64,000 nt of DNA from Nitrospinae bacterium bin107 (GTDB taxonomy: Bacteria; UBA8248): NCBI GenBank assembly GCA_002238965.1, contig MPNJ01000019.1, forward strand, positions 1 to 64,000, in the 5' to 3' direction. Under the pieces are notes generated by a model that did not search any database, had not been told where the DNA came from, and saw nothing but the letters and a program-made list of their open reading frames with translations. Shown piece after piece: positions 43,146 through 52,190 of the stretch. The position numbers were made by a program, and so were the translations under genes. The stretch's first letter is position 1. Every line of letters begins with the position of its first letter.

Positions 43146-43221
43146 TGGTGCGCGTGGCAGGAGTCGAACCTGCGACTTCCTGCTCCGGAGGCAGGCGCTC
43201 TATCCTCTGAGCTACACGCGC
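43146..43221 (-). tRNA. tRNA-Arg (anticodon CCG)
   Basis: The minus strand folds into a standard cloverleaf: acceptor GCGCGTG/CACGCGC, D-stem GCTC/GAGC, anticodon stem CCTGC/GCAGG with loop CTCCGGA (anticodon CCG), and T-stem GCAGG/CCTGC with loop TTCGACT. The 3' CCA is encoded. It reads CGG codons. Confidence 0.95.
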
Positions 43222-43251
43222 ATATTCATTAACCGCTTATGAGCCTAACCC

Positions 43252-43491
43252 CTATAGCATGGAGTGCGTGCCGTCGCACATGGGCGCGTTGCCCGTCTGC
43301 TTGCAGCCGCAAAAGGCGCAAGGTTTCCCCGCCTGCACGTCGAGAACGATGGGGCGGAACTCCGATCCCTTGTGCGAGCCGTCGCAGAAAGGCTGCGATT
43401 TACTCAGGCCGCAGGCGCACCAGGCGACTTTCTCGTCTTTTTCCGGTTTATAGATATAGGGCGCTTTTTGGGCCACTTTGGGGTCGGCCAT
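43252..43491 (-). CDS. CDGSH iron-sulfur domain protein
   Basis: 79 aa with two CDGSH-type [2Fe-2S] motifs, CACGLSKSQPFCDGSH and CAFCGCKQTGNAPMCDGTH. Tandem-motif bacterial CDGSH proteins of this length are cytoplasmic redox or iron-sulfur-handling proteins. Start at ATG 43491 (MADPKVAQKAPYIYKPEKD). Follows the tRNA locus; no operon partner. Confidence 0.92.
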   Translation of the reverse strand: MADPKVAQKAPYIYKPEKDEKVAWCACGLSKSQPFCDGSHKGSEFRPIVLDVQAGKPCAFCGCKQTGNAPMCDGTHSML

Positions 43492-43647
43492 CAGTACAGT
43501 CTCCTTTGTCTTGACGCTGTAGGCGATATGAATCAGGTTCGCTATTCTAGTCCGAATCACCGCCCATGAAAAGAACGATGCCCCGCATGGCCGCTGCGTC
43601 CTGCGGGAGCGGGCGAAACGCCTGTTCTTGAATGAAACGGAGACCCG

Positions 43648-44289
43648 ATGCCCACATCCTCGCCCGGGCGTCTGCTACGCATACTGGAGCAGACCTACCC
43701 CGATGCGCGTTGTGCGCTCAACTACCGAAACTCCCTCGAACTGCTCGTGGCGACGATGCTCTCCGCCCAGTGCACCGATGAGCGGGTGAACATGGTGACC
43801 CCCGCTCTTTTCGCCCGCTACCCCGACGCCGCCTCGTATGCGGAGGCGGTGCCTGCCGAACTCGAGAAGTTAATCCATTCGTGCGGCTTCTACCGCCAGA
43901 AGGCGAAGTCCATCCGCGCGTGCTGCCGCCGCCTCGCCGATGAATTCGGCGGCGAGGTGCCCGCCGAGATGGAGCATTTGGTGAGTCTCCCCGGCGTGGG
44001 GCGCAAGACGGCGAACGTCGTCTTGAACGAGGCATACGGGGAGCCCGCCATCGCCGTGGATACGCACGTTCTTCGCACGGCCAACCGGCTGGGCTGGATA
44101 TCGACGCGAGACCCGGTGAAGGCCGAGTTTCAGCTTCTGGACGCCGTGCCGAAGAAATGGTGGGGCCGCGTGACATTGCTGTTGATCCATCACGGGAGAA
44201 ACTGCTGTTCGGCGAGAAAGCCCCTTTGCGCGGATTGTACGATCCTGAAAGGCTGCCCGCATGGGCGCGAATCACTTTTGGGCGGATAA
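43648..44289 (+). CDS. nth: Endonuclease III
   Basis: 213 aa, normal length. It has the helix-hairpin-helix (LVSLPGVGRKTANVVLN), the catalytic aspartate in AVDTHVLRTANRLGW, and the lysine in MLSAQCTDERVN context. The C-terminal [4Fe-4S] loop has four cysteines spaced C-x6-C-x2-C-x5-C (CCSARKPLCADCTILKGC). DNA glycosylase/AP-lyase that removes oxidised pyrimidines in base-excision repair. Confidence 0.95.
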   Translation: MPTSSPGRLLRILEQTYPDARCALNYRNSLELLVATMLSAQCTDERVNMVTPALFARYPDAASYAEAVPAELEKLIHSCGFYRQKAKSIRACCRRLADEFGGEVPAEMEHLVSLPGVGRKTANVVLNEAYGEPAIAVDTHVLRTANRLGWISTRDPVKAEFQLLDAVPKKWWGRVTLLLIHHGRNCCSARKPLCADCTILKGCPHGRESLLGG

Positions 44290-44397
44290 TTCCCGGGGAT
44301 TTCCGCGGTCGACTGGACAACCTGATTTGCGAGTCCTTATAATCGCCTATCTTCTACTTTGCTCTTTGAGGCTTAGCCCGCAATCCGGAGGTTATCC

Positions 44398-45396
44398 ATG
44401 GCCACTGGCGCAGCCGTCGGCACCGACACGATTCTGGAACTGAGAGACCTGCACACATACTTCCATACGCCCGAGGGCACGGTGCGCGCCGTGGACGGCG
44501 TGAGCTACAGCCTGAAAGCGGGCGAGACGCTCGGCGTCGTGGGCGAGTCGGGGTGCGGCAAGACGGTGACGGCGCTTTCGGTGCTTCGCCTCATCCCCGA
44601 GCCGCCGGGTGAGATATTCGGCGACGGCATCTTCTTCGAGGGCCGCGATCTGACGAAGCTCGACACGAAGGAGTTGCGCGAGATTCGGGGCAACCACATC
44701 TCGATGATCTTCCAGGAACCGATGACGAGCCTGAACCCCGTGTTCACCGTCGGCTTCCAGATCGCCGAAGCCGTCATGCTCCACCAGGGGATGACGAAAA
44801 AAGACGCGATGGACAAGGCCGCCGAGATGCTCGACCTGGTCGGCATCCCCCTGCCGCGCCAGCGCGTGCGGGAATACCCCCACCAGCTCTCGGGCGGCAT
44901 GAGGCAGCGCGCGATGATCGCCATGGCGCTTTCGTGCAACCCGAAAATCCTCCTGGCCGACGAGCCGACGACGGCGCTCGACGTGACCATCCAGGCGCAG
45001 ATATTGGACCTCATGGTCAAGCTGCAGGAAGAACTCGGCACGGCGGTCATCCTCATCACGCACGACCTGGGCCTCGTGGCCGAGACGTGCAAGCGCGTCG
45101 TCGTCATGTACGCCGGCAAGGTGGTCGAGGAGGCGCCGACGGAGGAGATTTTCGGCAACCCGCTCCACCCCTACACCCGGGGGCTGCTCAATTCGATACC
45201 CAAGCTCAACACCGCCAACCCCGGCGAGAAGATCCGCCTGGAGGAGATCAAGGGCATCGTGCCCAGCCTGAACCGCCTGCCGACGGGCTGCAGCTTCAAC
45301 CCGAGGTGCCCGGAGGTGAAGGCGATGTGCCTGGAGCATGAACCCGAACTCAAAGAGGTTTCCCCCGGACACTTCGTTCGCTGTCTGCTGTATTAG
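44398..45396 (+). CDS. Oligopeptide/dipeptide ABC transporter ATPase (OppD/DppD type)
   Basis: 332 aa. Walker [10 protein letters not shown], signature [15 protein letters not shown] and Walker [14 protein letters not shown]. The C-terminal oligo_HPY extension ([18 protein letters not shown], then [12 protein letters not shown]) is diagnostic of peptide/nickel transporters. CCGGAGG precedes the ATG. The matching permeases and binding protein are not adjacent, and the downstream gene is unrelated, so this is an orphan ATPase or part of a split operon. Confidence 0.92.
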   Translation: MATGAAVGTDTILELRDLHTYFHTPEGTVRAVDGVSYSLKAGETLGVVGESGCGKTVTALSVLRLIPEPPGEIFGDGIFFEGRDLTKLDTKELREIRGNHISMIFQEPMTSLNPVFTVGFQIAEAVMLHQGMTKKDAMDKAAEMLDLVGIPLPRQRVREYPHQLSGGMRQRAMIAMALSCNPKILLADEPTTALDVTIQAQILDLMVKLQEELGTAVILITHDLGLVAETCKRVVVMYAGKVVEEAPTEEIFGNPLHPYTRGLLNSIPKLNTANPGEKIRLEEIKGIVPSLNRLPTGCSFNPRCPEVKAMCLEHEPELKEVSPGHFVRCLLY

Positions 45397-45631
45397 AGCC
45401 GGATTTCCCGCCCTGAGGCCGCCCGGAATCATTTTCTCTCCTCCTCTCTTGGAGAAAATGTGGATTTTGGGATATAGTCGCCTTTCTGTGGACGTAAGCG
45501 TTCGCACCGATTGACCTGAAATTAAATCCGCACATGCGTGGCCTGCGGCGAGAAATCCGACCGGTGGACCTGACTACGGTTCCGCCTCTCGAGGCCGCAG
45601 CCACTGCAAAGGCAGGAAAGGAAACGCATAT

Positions 45632-46777
45632 ATGTCGCCGATTCGCATCGCCATCGCCGGCGTGGGGAACTGCGCAAGTTCCCTGCTCCAGGGCATCGAG
45701 TATTACCGCCACCATCCCGAAGAGGAATTGGGTCTCATGCACCGGGAACTGGGCGGCTACGAGCCGGAGGACATCGAGGTCGTGGCGGCTTTCGACATCG
45801 ACGTCCGCAAGGTGGGGCAGCCGCTTCATGTAGCGGCCTTCGCCAAGCCCAATTGCACGAAAACCATCTGGGAGAACCTGCCCGACTACGGCGTGAACGT
45901 GCTGATGGGGCCCATCCTGGACGGCGTGGCGTCCCACATGGCGGAATACGCTTCCGATCGCTCTTTTCTCCCCGCTGAGGCCGAACCCTGCGACGTGGCG
46001 GCGGAGCTTCGAGAAAGCGGCGCGGAAATTTTATTGAACTTCATGCCGGTGGGCTCGGAGCAGGCGGCGCGGCATTACGCGGAAGCGTCCCTTGCGGCGG
46101 GCGTTTCCTTCATCAACTGCATGCCGGTCTTCATCGTGTCTGACCCCGAATGGGCGGGCCGTTTCACCGATGCGGGCATACCGGTAGTGGGAGACGACGT
46201 GAAGGCCCAGCTCGGCGCCACAATACTCCACCGCACGCTCGCCAGGCTGTGCGCGGACAGGGGCGTGAAGCTGAAGCGCACCTACCAGTTGAACACGGGG
46301 GGAAACACCGATTTTCTGAACATGCTGGAGCGCTCACGTCTCAAATCAAAGAAAATCTCGAAAACAGACGCCGTGCAGAGCCAGCTTCCCGAACCCCTCG
46401 ATTCGGACGACATCCACATCGGCCCGTCTGACTACGTGCCCTGGCAGAACGACAACAAGATTTGCTTTTTGAGAATCGAGGCGGAGGGCTTCGGCGGCGT
46501 GCCGCTCGAGATCGAGGCGCGCCTCTCGGTGGAGGATTCCCCGAACTCGGGCGGCGTCGTCATCGACGCGATTCGCCTCGCGCGCATCGCCCGTGACAGG
46601 GGCGAGGCGGGCCCGCTCTACCCGGTGAGCGCCTATCTGATGAAACACCCCCCTGTTCAGGTGCCCGATTCCGTCTCGCGGATCATGATCGACGAGTTCA
46701 TCTCGGGCGATCTGCGCGCGAGCGACCATGCCGAGTTCAACGGCAACGGCCTGCCCGCGCGCTACGACCACAAATAA
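45632..46777 (+). CDS. ino1: Inositol-3-phosphate synthase
   Basis: 381 aa, the length of prokaryotic (actinobacterial/archaeal) enzymes. NAD-binding start IRIAIAGVGNCASSLLQG. Conserved VGDDVKAQLGATILHRTLA and YQLNTGGNTDFLNMLERSRL, followed by SKKISKTDAV with active-site lysines, are clear. Converts glucose 6-phosphate to 1D-myo-inositol 3-phosphate, for inositol phospholipids, solutes or thiols. It is followed by a strong terminator, so it is probably monocistronic. Confidence 0.93.
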   Translation: MSPIRIAIAGVGNCASSLLQGIEYYRHHPEEELGLMHRELGGYEPEDIEVVAAFDIDVRKVGQPLHVAAFAKPNCTKTIWENLPDYGVNVLMGPILDGVASHMAEYASDRSFLPAEAEPCDVAAELRESGAEILLNFMPVGSEQAARHYAEASLAAGVSFINCMPVFIVSDPEWAGRFTDAGIPVVGDDVKAQLGATILHRTLARLCADRGVKLKRTYQLNTGGNTDFLNMLERSRLKSKKISKTDAVQSQLPEPLDSDDIHIGPSDYVPWQNDNKICFLRIEAEGFGGVPLEIEARLSVEDSPNSGGVVIDAIRLARIARDRGEAGPLYPVSAYLMKHPPVQVPDSVSRIMIDEFISGDLRASDHAEFNGNGLPARYDHK

Positions 46778-46800
46778 CGACTACACTTCGGAACATTACA

Positions 46801-46830
46801 CCCCCGGGTTTGAAGCCCGGGGGTTTTTGT
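46801..46830 (+). terminator. Rho-independent terminator after ino1
   Basis: CCCCCGGG and CCCGGGGG form an 8-bp GC stem around a 7-nt loop, followed by TTTTTG. Located 23 bp after the ino1 stop. Confidence 0.9.
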
Positions 46831-46854
46831 TTGGCCAGGAAGGGGGAGGGTGCT

Positions 46855-47265
46855 TCAATCGTCTCCGTAGGTCTCTCCCGCGCGTTCTGAAAGCTCTATC
46901 CGCACGTCCTCGGGTCCCCGGATGTAGGCCGTCGTTCTCCCGCCCATGCCCGAAGGAGAAGGATCGCGGATGAAGTCCGCCCCCGCTTCTTTCATCTGCG
47001 CGGCGAGGCCGTGAATGTCGTCCACGGCGAATGAGAAATGGTCGAGGCCCATCACGGCTTCTTGGTGGTTCTCCCCGATGCTCTCGCCCGGCCGCACGCC
47101 TCTCAAAAAAAGCCTTGCCTCGCCGACGCGTACGACGGCGTTGGGCGCGCCGTGGAAATTATCTTCCTGGTAGATGACCTCGCCGCCGAATATTTTTTCG
47201 AAAAAGGCGACCATCGCCTCCAAATCTTTGCAGATGATGTGCACATGATCGAACGATAATTGCAT
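46855..47265 (-). CDS. VOC-family protein (glyoxalase/epimerase-like)
   Basis: 136 aa, one vicinal-oxygen-chelate domain of two beta-alpha-beta-beta-beta modules. Metal-ligand candidates are FDHVHIICKD (His near residue 7), MGLDHFSFAVDDI and IELSERAG (Glu near the C-terminus), fitting methylmalonyl-CoA-epimerase or dioxygenase-like members. Substrate unknown. Convergent with ino1. Confidence 0.87.
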   Translation of the reverse strand: MQLSFDHVHIICKDLEAMVAFFEKIFGGEVIYQEDNFHGAPNAVVRVGEARLFLRGVRPGESIGENHQEAVMGLDHFSFAVDDIHGLAAQMKEAGADFIRDPSPSGMGGRTTAYIRGPEDVRIELSERAGETYGDD

Positions 47266-47389
47266 TTGCTCCCCCTTTGCGTGAACGGCTGAAACTTAAG
47301 CTTTGAATTCGCGCTAATGTCGCCCGTTCGGGGGCGTGTGGTCAATTGCTCCCATCGTGTAGAATGGATTACCCGAAATGGAGGTGCGT

Positions 47390-48292
47390 ATGGTCGAGGC
47401 CCGGAAAATACCCGCAAGCTGGAAGACGGGGCTTCAGCGGATGGCCCCGGGCGTCTACGCCTACATTCAGGGGGGCGGGCTGAACGTCTCGAACGCAGGC
47501 CTCATCGTGGGGGACAGCGAGGCCTTGGTCATCGATTCTCTGTACGTGCGGCCCATGACGCAGGCTTTTCAGGAATCGATCCGAAAGGCGACCCGAAAGC
47601 CGGTGCGCAAAATCGTCTGCACCCACCACCATGCGGATCACACCCTGGGGCTTGCATGGTTCGATAAGGACATCCCCATCATCGCGCACCGCTACATGCG
47701 CGAGCGGATGGTGGAGACGGGGCTCGACCTCGCGCACTACCGGGGCGTGAATCCCGAATACGCAGGCGAACTCAAAAGGCTTAAGCCACGCTTTCCCGAC
47801 GTCACCTACGAGGGCGGTATGACGCTGCGCCTGGGCAAGCGCGTCGTGGAACTCCACCACCTGGGCCACGCGCATTCCAAGGGCGACACGGTCGTCTATC
47901 TGCCTGAGGAGCGTGTTCTCTTCACAGGCGACATCTGTTTCCACTACGTGACGCCCGCCACCTTCGACGCCCAGATCGGCGGGTGGATACGGATCGCGGA
48001 CAAGATACTCAAAACTTTTTCGGTCGATACCATTGTTCCGGGGCACGGGCCGCCTGGCGATAAGCGCGCGCTCGAGAAAACTTTAAGCTACCTCCGGCTC
48101 GTGCGCCGGGAGGCGAAAAAACGCTTCGAAAAAGGAATCCCCGCCAGCCGCGCCGCGCGCGAGATTCCTCTGGGCGTGTATGCCGAATGGATGAAGCCCG
48201 ACCGCGTCGAACAGGCCGTGATGAAGCTCTACAACGAGTTCAAAGGCCGTGGCGAGCAGGGGATATCGCTTCACGACGCGCGGGGAGGTTGA
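47390..48292 (+). CDS. Metallo-beta-lactamase-fold hydrolase
   Basis: 300 aa. The metal motif is CTHHHADHTLG (HxHxDH), with further ligands in LHHLGHAHSKGDTVVYLPEE (His), FTGDICFHYV (Asp) and VPGHGPPGD (His). Resembles the glyoxalase II/quorum-quenching-type subgroup, with no clear substrate. I prefer ATG 47390 over the ATG 12 nt upstream, because GGAGGTG lies just before 47390. The next gene starts 9 bp after the stop and probably shares the transcript. Confidence 0.87.
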   Translation: MVEARKIPASWKTGLQRMAPGVYAYIQGGGLNVSNAGLIVGDSEALVIDSLYVRPMTQAFQESIRKATRKPVRKIVCTHHHADHTLGLAWFDKDIPIIAHRYMRERMVETGLDLAHYRGVNPEYAGELKRLKPRFPDVTYEGGMTLRLGKRVVELHHLGHAHSKGDTVVYLPEERVLFTGDICFHYVTPATFDAQIGGWIRIADKILKTFSVDTIVPGHGPPGDKRALEKTLSYLRLVRREAKKRFEKGIPASRAAREIPLGVYAEWMKPDRVEQAVMKLYNEFKGRGEQGISLHDARGG

Positions 48293-48300
48293 AGAGGACG

Positions 48301-48657
48301 ATGCCCGAGAACTACGACCAGAGACGCAGCCGCTGCATGCTCGATCAGTCATCGAACACGCAAAACCCCATGCACCTCATCCTGAGAAGCCCCTATGCGC
48401 TGAAGACGGAATATGCGGGAGCGCATGAAGACATCTGCGCGCTGCTTGATGCCTTTAACGCCCTGGCCGCGCAGGAGGCTCCCGCTCCCGATGCCCGCAA
48501 AGCCCTCGCAGAGCAGGCCGATGCGATCGCCTTGCGCTACGCCGCTGCGCACATGTCGGCCCTCGCCGAACTCCTGGGCTTTCTCGCCGAACTCCTGCGG
48601 GGCCAATACCCCATTAGACCGGTGATGGATAAGACAGAGCTTGAGGAGATTGGTTAG
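48301..48657 (+). CDS. Small hypothetical protein, 118 aa
   Basis: 118 aa, alanine- and leucine-rich helical protein (ICALLDAFNALAAQEAPAPD; HMSALAELLGFLAELLRGQY). Two cysteines; no membrane segment or signal peptide. It starts 9 bp after the MBL-fold hydrolase gene, and its 3' end overlaps the convergent OLD gene by 4 bp. Unrecognised family. Confidence 0.65.
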   Translation: MPENYDQRRSRCMLDQSSNTQNPMHLILRSPYALKTEYAGAHEDICALLDAFNALAAQEAPAPDARKALAEQADAIALRYAAAHMSALAELLGFLAELLRGQYPIRPVMDKTELEEIG

Positions 48658-50624
48658 GTTGAAGTGAAGAAGCTACTTTTGTGGGGTATCAAATCTATTA
48701 ACTTGTCCACAATCTGGCACAATATAATTGGCTTTTGGCTTTCGTCATTAGCTTTTCTAATCAATTGATTAATAAAATCCGGTGATTTTTTACATGCGTT
48801 TGGATTGTCGTATCCGTATTTTTCAAGAAAAGTAGCCGTGACATATTGATAGATTTCTTCACAAATGGTCTCCCGCAAGTATTTGTCTAAATTGGTTTCG
48901 AATGTAGCGCAATTGACTAAAACTTGGGTAGGAGGGAAATCTTTAATTGGATTGATATTCAGGAGGTGTTGTAGAGATTTGTTGGTGCGCGCATGTTTCT
49001 CTCTTTCTTTTGTTGTATCGGAATCGCTATCAAAAATTACAAATGTAGGAATGCCCAAACTTGAAAAAATCACATGTGGCTTGTCAAGGTTTGTTTTTCC
49101 GTTGCATGGAATAATTGAAACTCCTCGTGCTTCTAGTTCTTTTCCCATGTTTTGAGCGCATCCCAGTATTGCCGCTCGGTCATCTTCCCCTTCAACTAAA
49201 ACCGCGACATCACCAAAAAAACCTTCATTGACGAATGGGGTCATGACAGCAACTAATCGACTTTGGAGGCCATCAGCCGTGAAGGGAGTGCCATTGTTAT
49301 TTTCTTGGGCTTGCTGAAGAGTATTCGCCACTTCTTGCATTGTTCCTGATTTCACAACTGAAACTAGAGGACTTTTTTCATTATCAGGGTTTTTATTTTT
49401 ATGGATCCTCCTGATCCGGTCGAAGTTTTTTAATTCTACAAATAGAGGTGAATGAGTGGCATATAATACTTGTGTCCTTTTGGCCACTCCCGGAATGGTG
49501 CCTACGGAAAGGCGATGTAAAATGCTTTTTAAGTGGCGTTGTCTATTCGGATGTTGATAGAGTTCCGGCTCTTCAATTCCCAGAATCAAATCGGGGATTG
49601 CGTCTGTATTCTCAATTCCATTATCACTACTTTGTTCTGATTGAATTCCAACCAATATTTGTAATAGAGAAATGATAAAAGCCCGTTGCAAACCATGTCC
49701 GACTCTGTGCACTGGCGCAGTGAATCCATCTTCATCTAAGCGTACATTAGCTTTTGGTAGTGGAATAGAAATTTCTTCAGGGTCTTGCCAGTTCAATATT
49801 ACAGATGCGCTTGGCACATAACTCCTGAGGTTTGAAGTTAACCTTTCTCCAAGACTACCTAATTGGGGCAATTTGTCTGGGTCGACTAACTCTTTGTACT
49901 CTTGATTTACGTTCGCTTTAAAGTTTACATATTCATCGTTTTTTGAGAGTTCCCCTCTTACAACTAAATCCATTAATTCATGAATTGCCGATCCTCTTTG
50001 GTCAGTTGCATCAGAAATAGCATCACGAACGGCAGGAATTAAAACAAATTTTGTAAATCGTTCTAATCTTGCTTGTCCTACCTGCCTGAAACCAAAGAAT
50101 TTGCCGTTGTCTCTCATCATTTTATTTTGTTCGGTATTTGTTGCCTCCCATTCTTTTAGCGCGGCTTCTGCATCGTCAGCGCTGCGCACACTCGGCAATT
50201 CTTTATAATTTTCTTGAGCTTTGAGTTCTCGGTAGGCTGATAAAAAATTTCCTTTCCCAGAAGAGTTCCTAACTTCTGTGAAGTCTGGGTTTTGTGAACG
50301 TGTCCCGTGATAAGTTTGTCCGGACGTAGTGATAATTTTAGTGATGGTGAGGCTATTGTTATCAATATATGGAGAAAAAAGTTCTTCTTCACTCTGCGTT
50401 AATTCAGAAAAAGTAATTGATATTTCTATTTCAAGATTTGTGTCTCGGTTATAGTAATCGTCTTCAGTGATTGAGCTAGAGGTTCGATAAAACTCATTTA
50501 GAGCTTGCAGAACTGTAGATTTTCCAGCCCCATTTGGCCCAAGAAAAACAGTCAGTGGGTCAAACTCAAAAGCTTGATCGAGAATAGAACGGTAGTTTTT
50601 GATATGGAGTTTTTTGATTCGCAA
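48654..50624 (-). CDS. OLD-family ATP-dependent endonuclease
   Basis: 656 aa from a TTG start. The N-terminal ABC-type ATPase has Walker A FLGPNGAGKST (~28-37), an ABC-signature-like GHGLQR (~310) and Walker B LILGIEEPELYQHP (~350). The C-terminal TOPRIM domain has VLVEGEDDRAAI (~477) and FVIFDSDSD (~533), the metal-binding acids. OLD nucleases act in phage defence or DNA processing. In-frame ATGs further upstream lie in a terminator hairpin, whereas GGGAGAGAG sits just before the TTG at 50624, so I start there. Markedly AT-rich against its neighbours, pointing to horizontal transfer. No UvrD-like partner is adjacent, so not a GajAB pair. Confidence 0.88.
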   Translation of the reverse strand: MRIKKLHIKNYRSILDQAFEFDPLTVFLGPNGAGKSTVLQALNEFYRTSSSITEDDYYNRDTNLEIEISITFSELTQSEEELFSPYIDNNSLTITKIITTSGQTYHGTRSQNPDFTEVRNSSGKGNFLSAYRELKAQENYKELPSVRSADDAEAALKEWEATNTEQNKMMRDNGKFFGFRQVGQARLERFTKFVLIPAVRDAISDATDQRGSAIHELMDLVVRGELSKNDEYVNFKANVNQEYKELVDPDKLPQLGSLGERLTSNLRSYVPSASVILNWQDPEEISIPLPKANVRLDEDGFTAPVHRVGHGLQRAFIISLLQILVGIQSEQSSDNGIENTDAIPDLILGIEEPELYQHPNRQRHLKSILHRLSVGTIPGVAKRTQVLYATHSPLFVELKNFDRIRRIHKNKNPDNEKSPLVSVVKSGTMQEVANTLQQAQENNNGTPFTADGLQSRLVAVMTPFVNEGFFGDVAVLVEGEDDRAAILGCAQNMGKELEARGVSIIPCNGKTNLDKPHVIFSSLGIPTFVIFDSDSDTTKEREKHARTNKSLQHLLNINPIKDFPPTQVLVNCATFETNLDKYLRETICEEIYQYVTATFLEKYGYDNPNACKKSPDFINQLIRKANDESQKPIILCQIVDKLIDLIPHKSSFFTST

Positions 50625-50639
50625 TGCTCTCTCCCACAC

Positions 50640-50669
50640 AAACCCCCGAGGCATTACCCCCGGGGGTTT
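50640..50669 (-). terminator. Hairpin terminator after the moeB-like gene
   Basis: AAACCCCCG at 50640-50648 pairs with CGGGGGTTT at 50661-50669. It lies 53 bp past the rhodanese-MoeB stop and 16 bp before the preferred OLD start. It insulates the OLD gene from upstream transcription; the U-tract is short. Confidence 0.55.
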
Positions 50670-50721
50670 CATATAGCTAGACTTTCGTTGCTTCACTCAA
50701 TCTGCTTAATTACCTCTCCCA

Positions 50722-51921
50722 TCAATGCCCGTTGGCGGCGGCGCCGGCGGGGGCTTCCGTGAGGCCGCAGAAGAACTCATAGTCGATGAGCTCGGTGATG
50801 GAGGGGCTGTCCCCGCACACCGGGCAGGCGGGGTCGCGCCTGATTTTGAGCGTCCTGAACTGCGACTTGAGCGCGTCGTACATCAGCAGCTTGCCGATGA
50901 GAGGTTCGCCGAAGCCAACGATGAGTTTGGCCGTCTCCGTCGCCTGGATGGAGCCCATCGTGCCGCACAGCGCGCCGAGCACGCCTGCGTCCTGACAGGA
51001 GGGCACCATGCCGGGTGGCGGCGGTTCGGGGTAGAGGCAGCGGTAGCAGGGGCCGCCCTCTCCGGGGTGGTAGACGGTGGCCTGGCCCTCGAACTTGAAG
51101 ATGGAGGCGTCGACGATGGGTTTCCCGAGAAATACCGCCGCGTCGTTCACGAGGTAGCGCGTCGGGAAATTGTCCGCCCCGTTCACGATGACGTCGTAGT
51201 CTTTGAGGATGTCGAGCGCGTTGTCGCGGTTGATTCTATCTTCGTGCGCGATGACGTTCACGTCCGGGTTCAGCGCGGTGAGGGTAGCTGTCGCGCTCTC
51301 GACCTTGGAGATTCCAACGCGGTCGTTCGTATGGACGATCTGGCGCTGCAGGTTGCTCATGTCCACGACGTCTAGGTCCACGATGCCGATGTTGCCCACT
51401 CCCATGGCGGTCAGGTAAAGACCGGTGGGAGAGCCCAGACCTCCCGCGCCTATCAGGACGACCTTGGCGTCCAGGAGTTTGGACTGGCCTTTTTCCCCGA
51501 TCTGGGAGAGCAGGAAGTGGCGGCTGTAGCGGTTTAACTGCTCGGCGCTCATCTGCTTGTCCACTTGCACGGGAAAGGCCAGGTCTTTCCACTTCCCGTA
51601 TCCGCCGGCCATGGATTTCACGTTCTGATAGCCCATGGATTGCAGCGCCTGGCCCGCGAGCAGCGAGCGCACGCCGCCCGCGCAGTAAGCGACGATGGGC
51701 GTCGTCCTATCGGGAACGACCTGTTCGATCTTGAGTTCCAGGAATCCGCGGCTCACGTGCTCGGCGCCCGGCAGGTACCCGCCCCGGAACTCGTCCGGTT
51801 CGCGCACGTCGATGAGCGCCACCTCGGCGCCCGAATCGATAGCGGTCTTCACTTCTTCCGCCGTGATCTCAGGAACATCGCCCCGCGCGGCCTCGAGCAG
51901 GTCCCGTCCTGTTTTTGACAT
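50722..51921 (-). CDS. moeB: Rhodanese-MoeB/ThiF fusion (sulfur-carrier adenylyltransferase)
   Basis: 399 aa. Residues ~15-115 are a rhodanese domain (ALIDVREPDEFRGGYLPGAE; active-site Cys in IVAYCAGGVRS). Residues ~125-385 are a MoeB/ThiF E1-like domain: VLIGAGGLGSPTGLYLTAMG (ATP loop), the arginine-rich MSNLQRQIVHT, and zinc cysteines in CYRCLYP and CPVC. It adenylates, and probably sulfurates, a MoaD/ThiS-type carrier for molybdopterin, thiamine or cysteine synthesis. The rhodanese-first order is the reverse of the better-known MoeZ/MOCS3 layout. Confidence 0.9.
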   Translation of the reverse strand: MSKTGRDLLEAARGDVPEITAEEVKTAIDSGAEVALIDVREPDEFRGGYLPGAEHVSRGFLELKIEQVVPDRTTPIVAYCAGGVRSLLAGQALQSMGYQNVKSMAGGYGKWKDLAFPVQVDKQMSAEQLNRYSRHFLLSQIGEKGQSKLLDAKVVLIGAGGLGSPTGLYLTAMGVGNIGIVDLDVVDMSNLQRQIVHTNDRVGISKVESATATLTALNPDVNVIAHEDRINRDNALDILKDYDVIVNGADNFPTRYLVNDAAVFLGKPIVDASIFKFEGQATVYHPGEGGPCYRCLYPEPPPPGMVPSCQDAGVLGALCGTMGSIQATETAKLIVGFGEPLIGKLLMYDALKSQFRTLKIRRDPACPVCGDSPSITELIDYEFFCGLTEAPAGAAANGH

Positions 51922-52190
51922 TTATTGATCTCCTTTGTTGCCAGCGTTCGCTGAAAAGGGATATGGATTGGAGAATCGTATCGCGTAAGTTGTCGGAATG
52001 AAAGAGCGCGCAGCGCCCGTCCATAATTCTTTCGAATACTAAACTAATTTACTCAAGAATAGCAAGCCTACTTCTTGAAATATGAAAATCAAGTCATTAT
52101 CCCGAAGAATTCACCCAAGCGCCATGCCGGGAGTAGCGCATCCACGATAGCCTCTGGAGCCGACAGCACGACGAACGCTCACTCGAAGCG

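Noticed and set aside
43146-43221. tRNA-Arg as integration site of a genomic island
   Set aside because: No integrase lies nearby, no partial tRNA 3' copy is seen, and the flanking genes look like ordinary chromosome.
48654-50624. GajAB-type (Gabija) defence pair
   Set aside because: The OLD-type gene is present, but no UvrD/helicase gene is adjacent on either side.
50625-50696. ATG starts upstream of the OLD gene (e.g. 50696)
   Set aside because: They lie before or inside the terminator hairpin 50640-50669 and would add an unusual N-terminus; the TTG at 50624 has a ribosome-binding site and gives the family's normal beginning.
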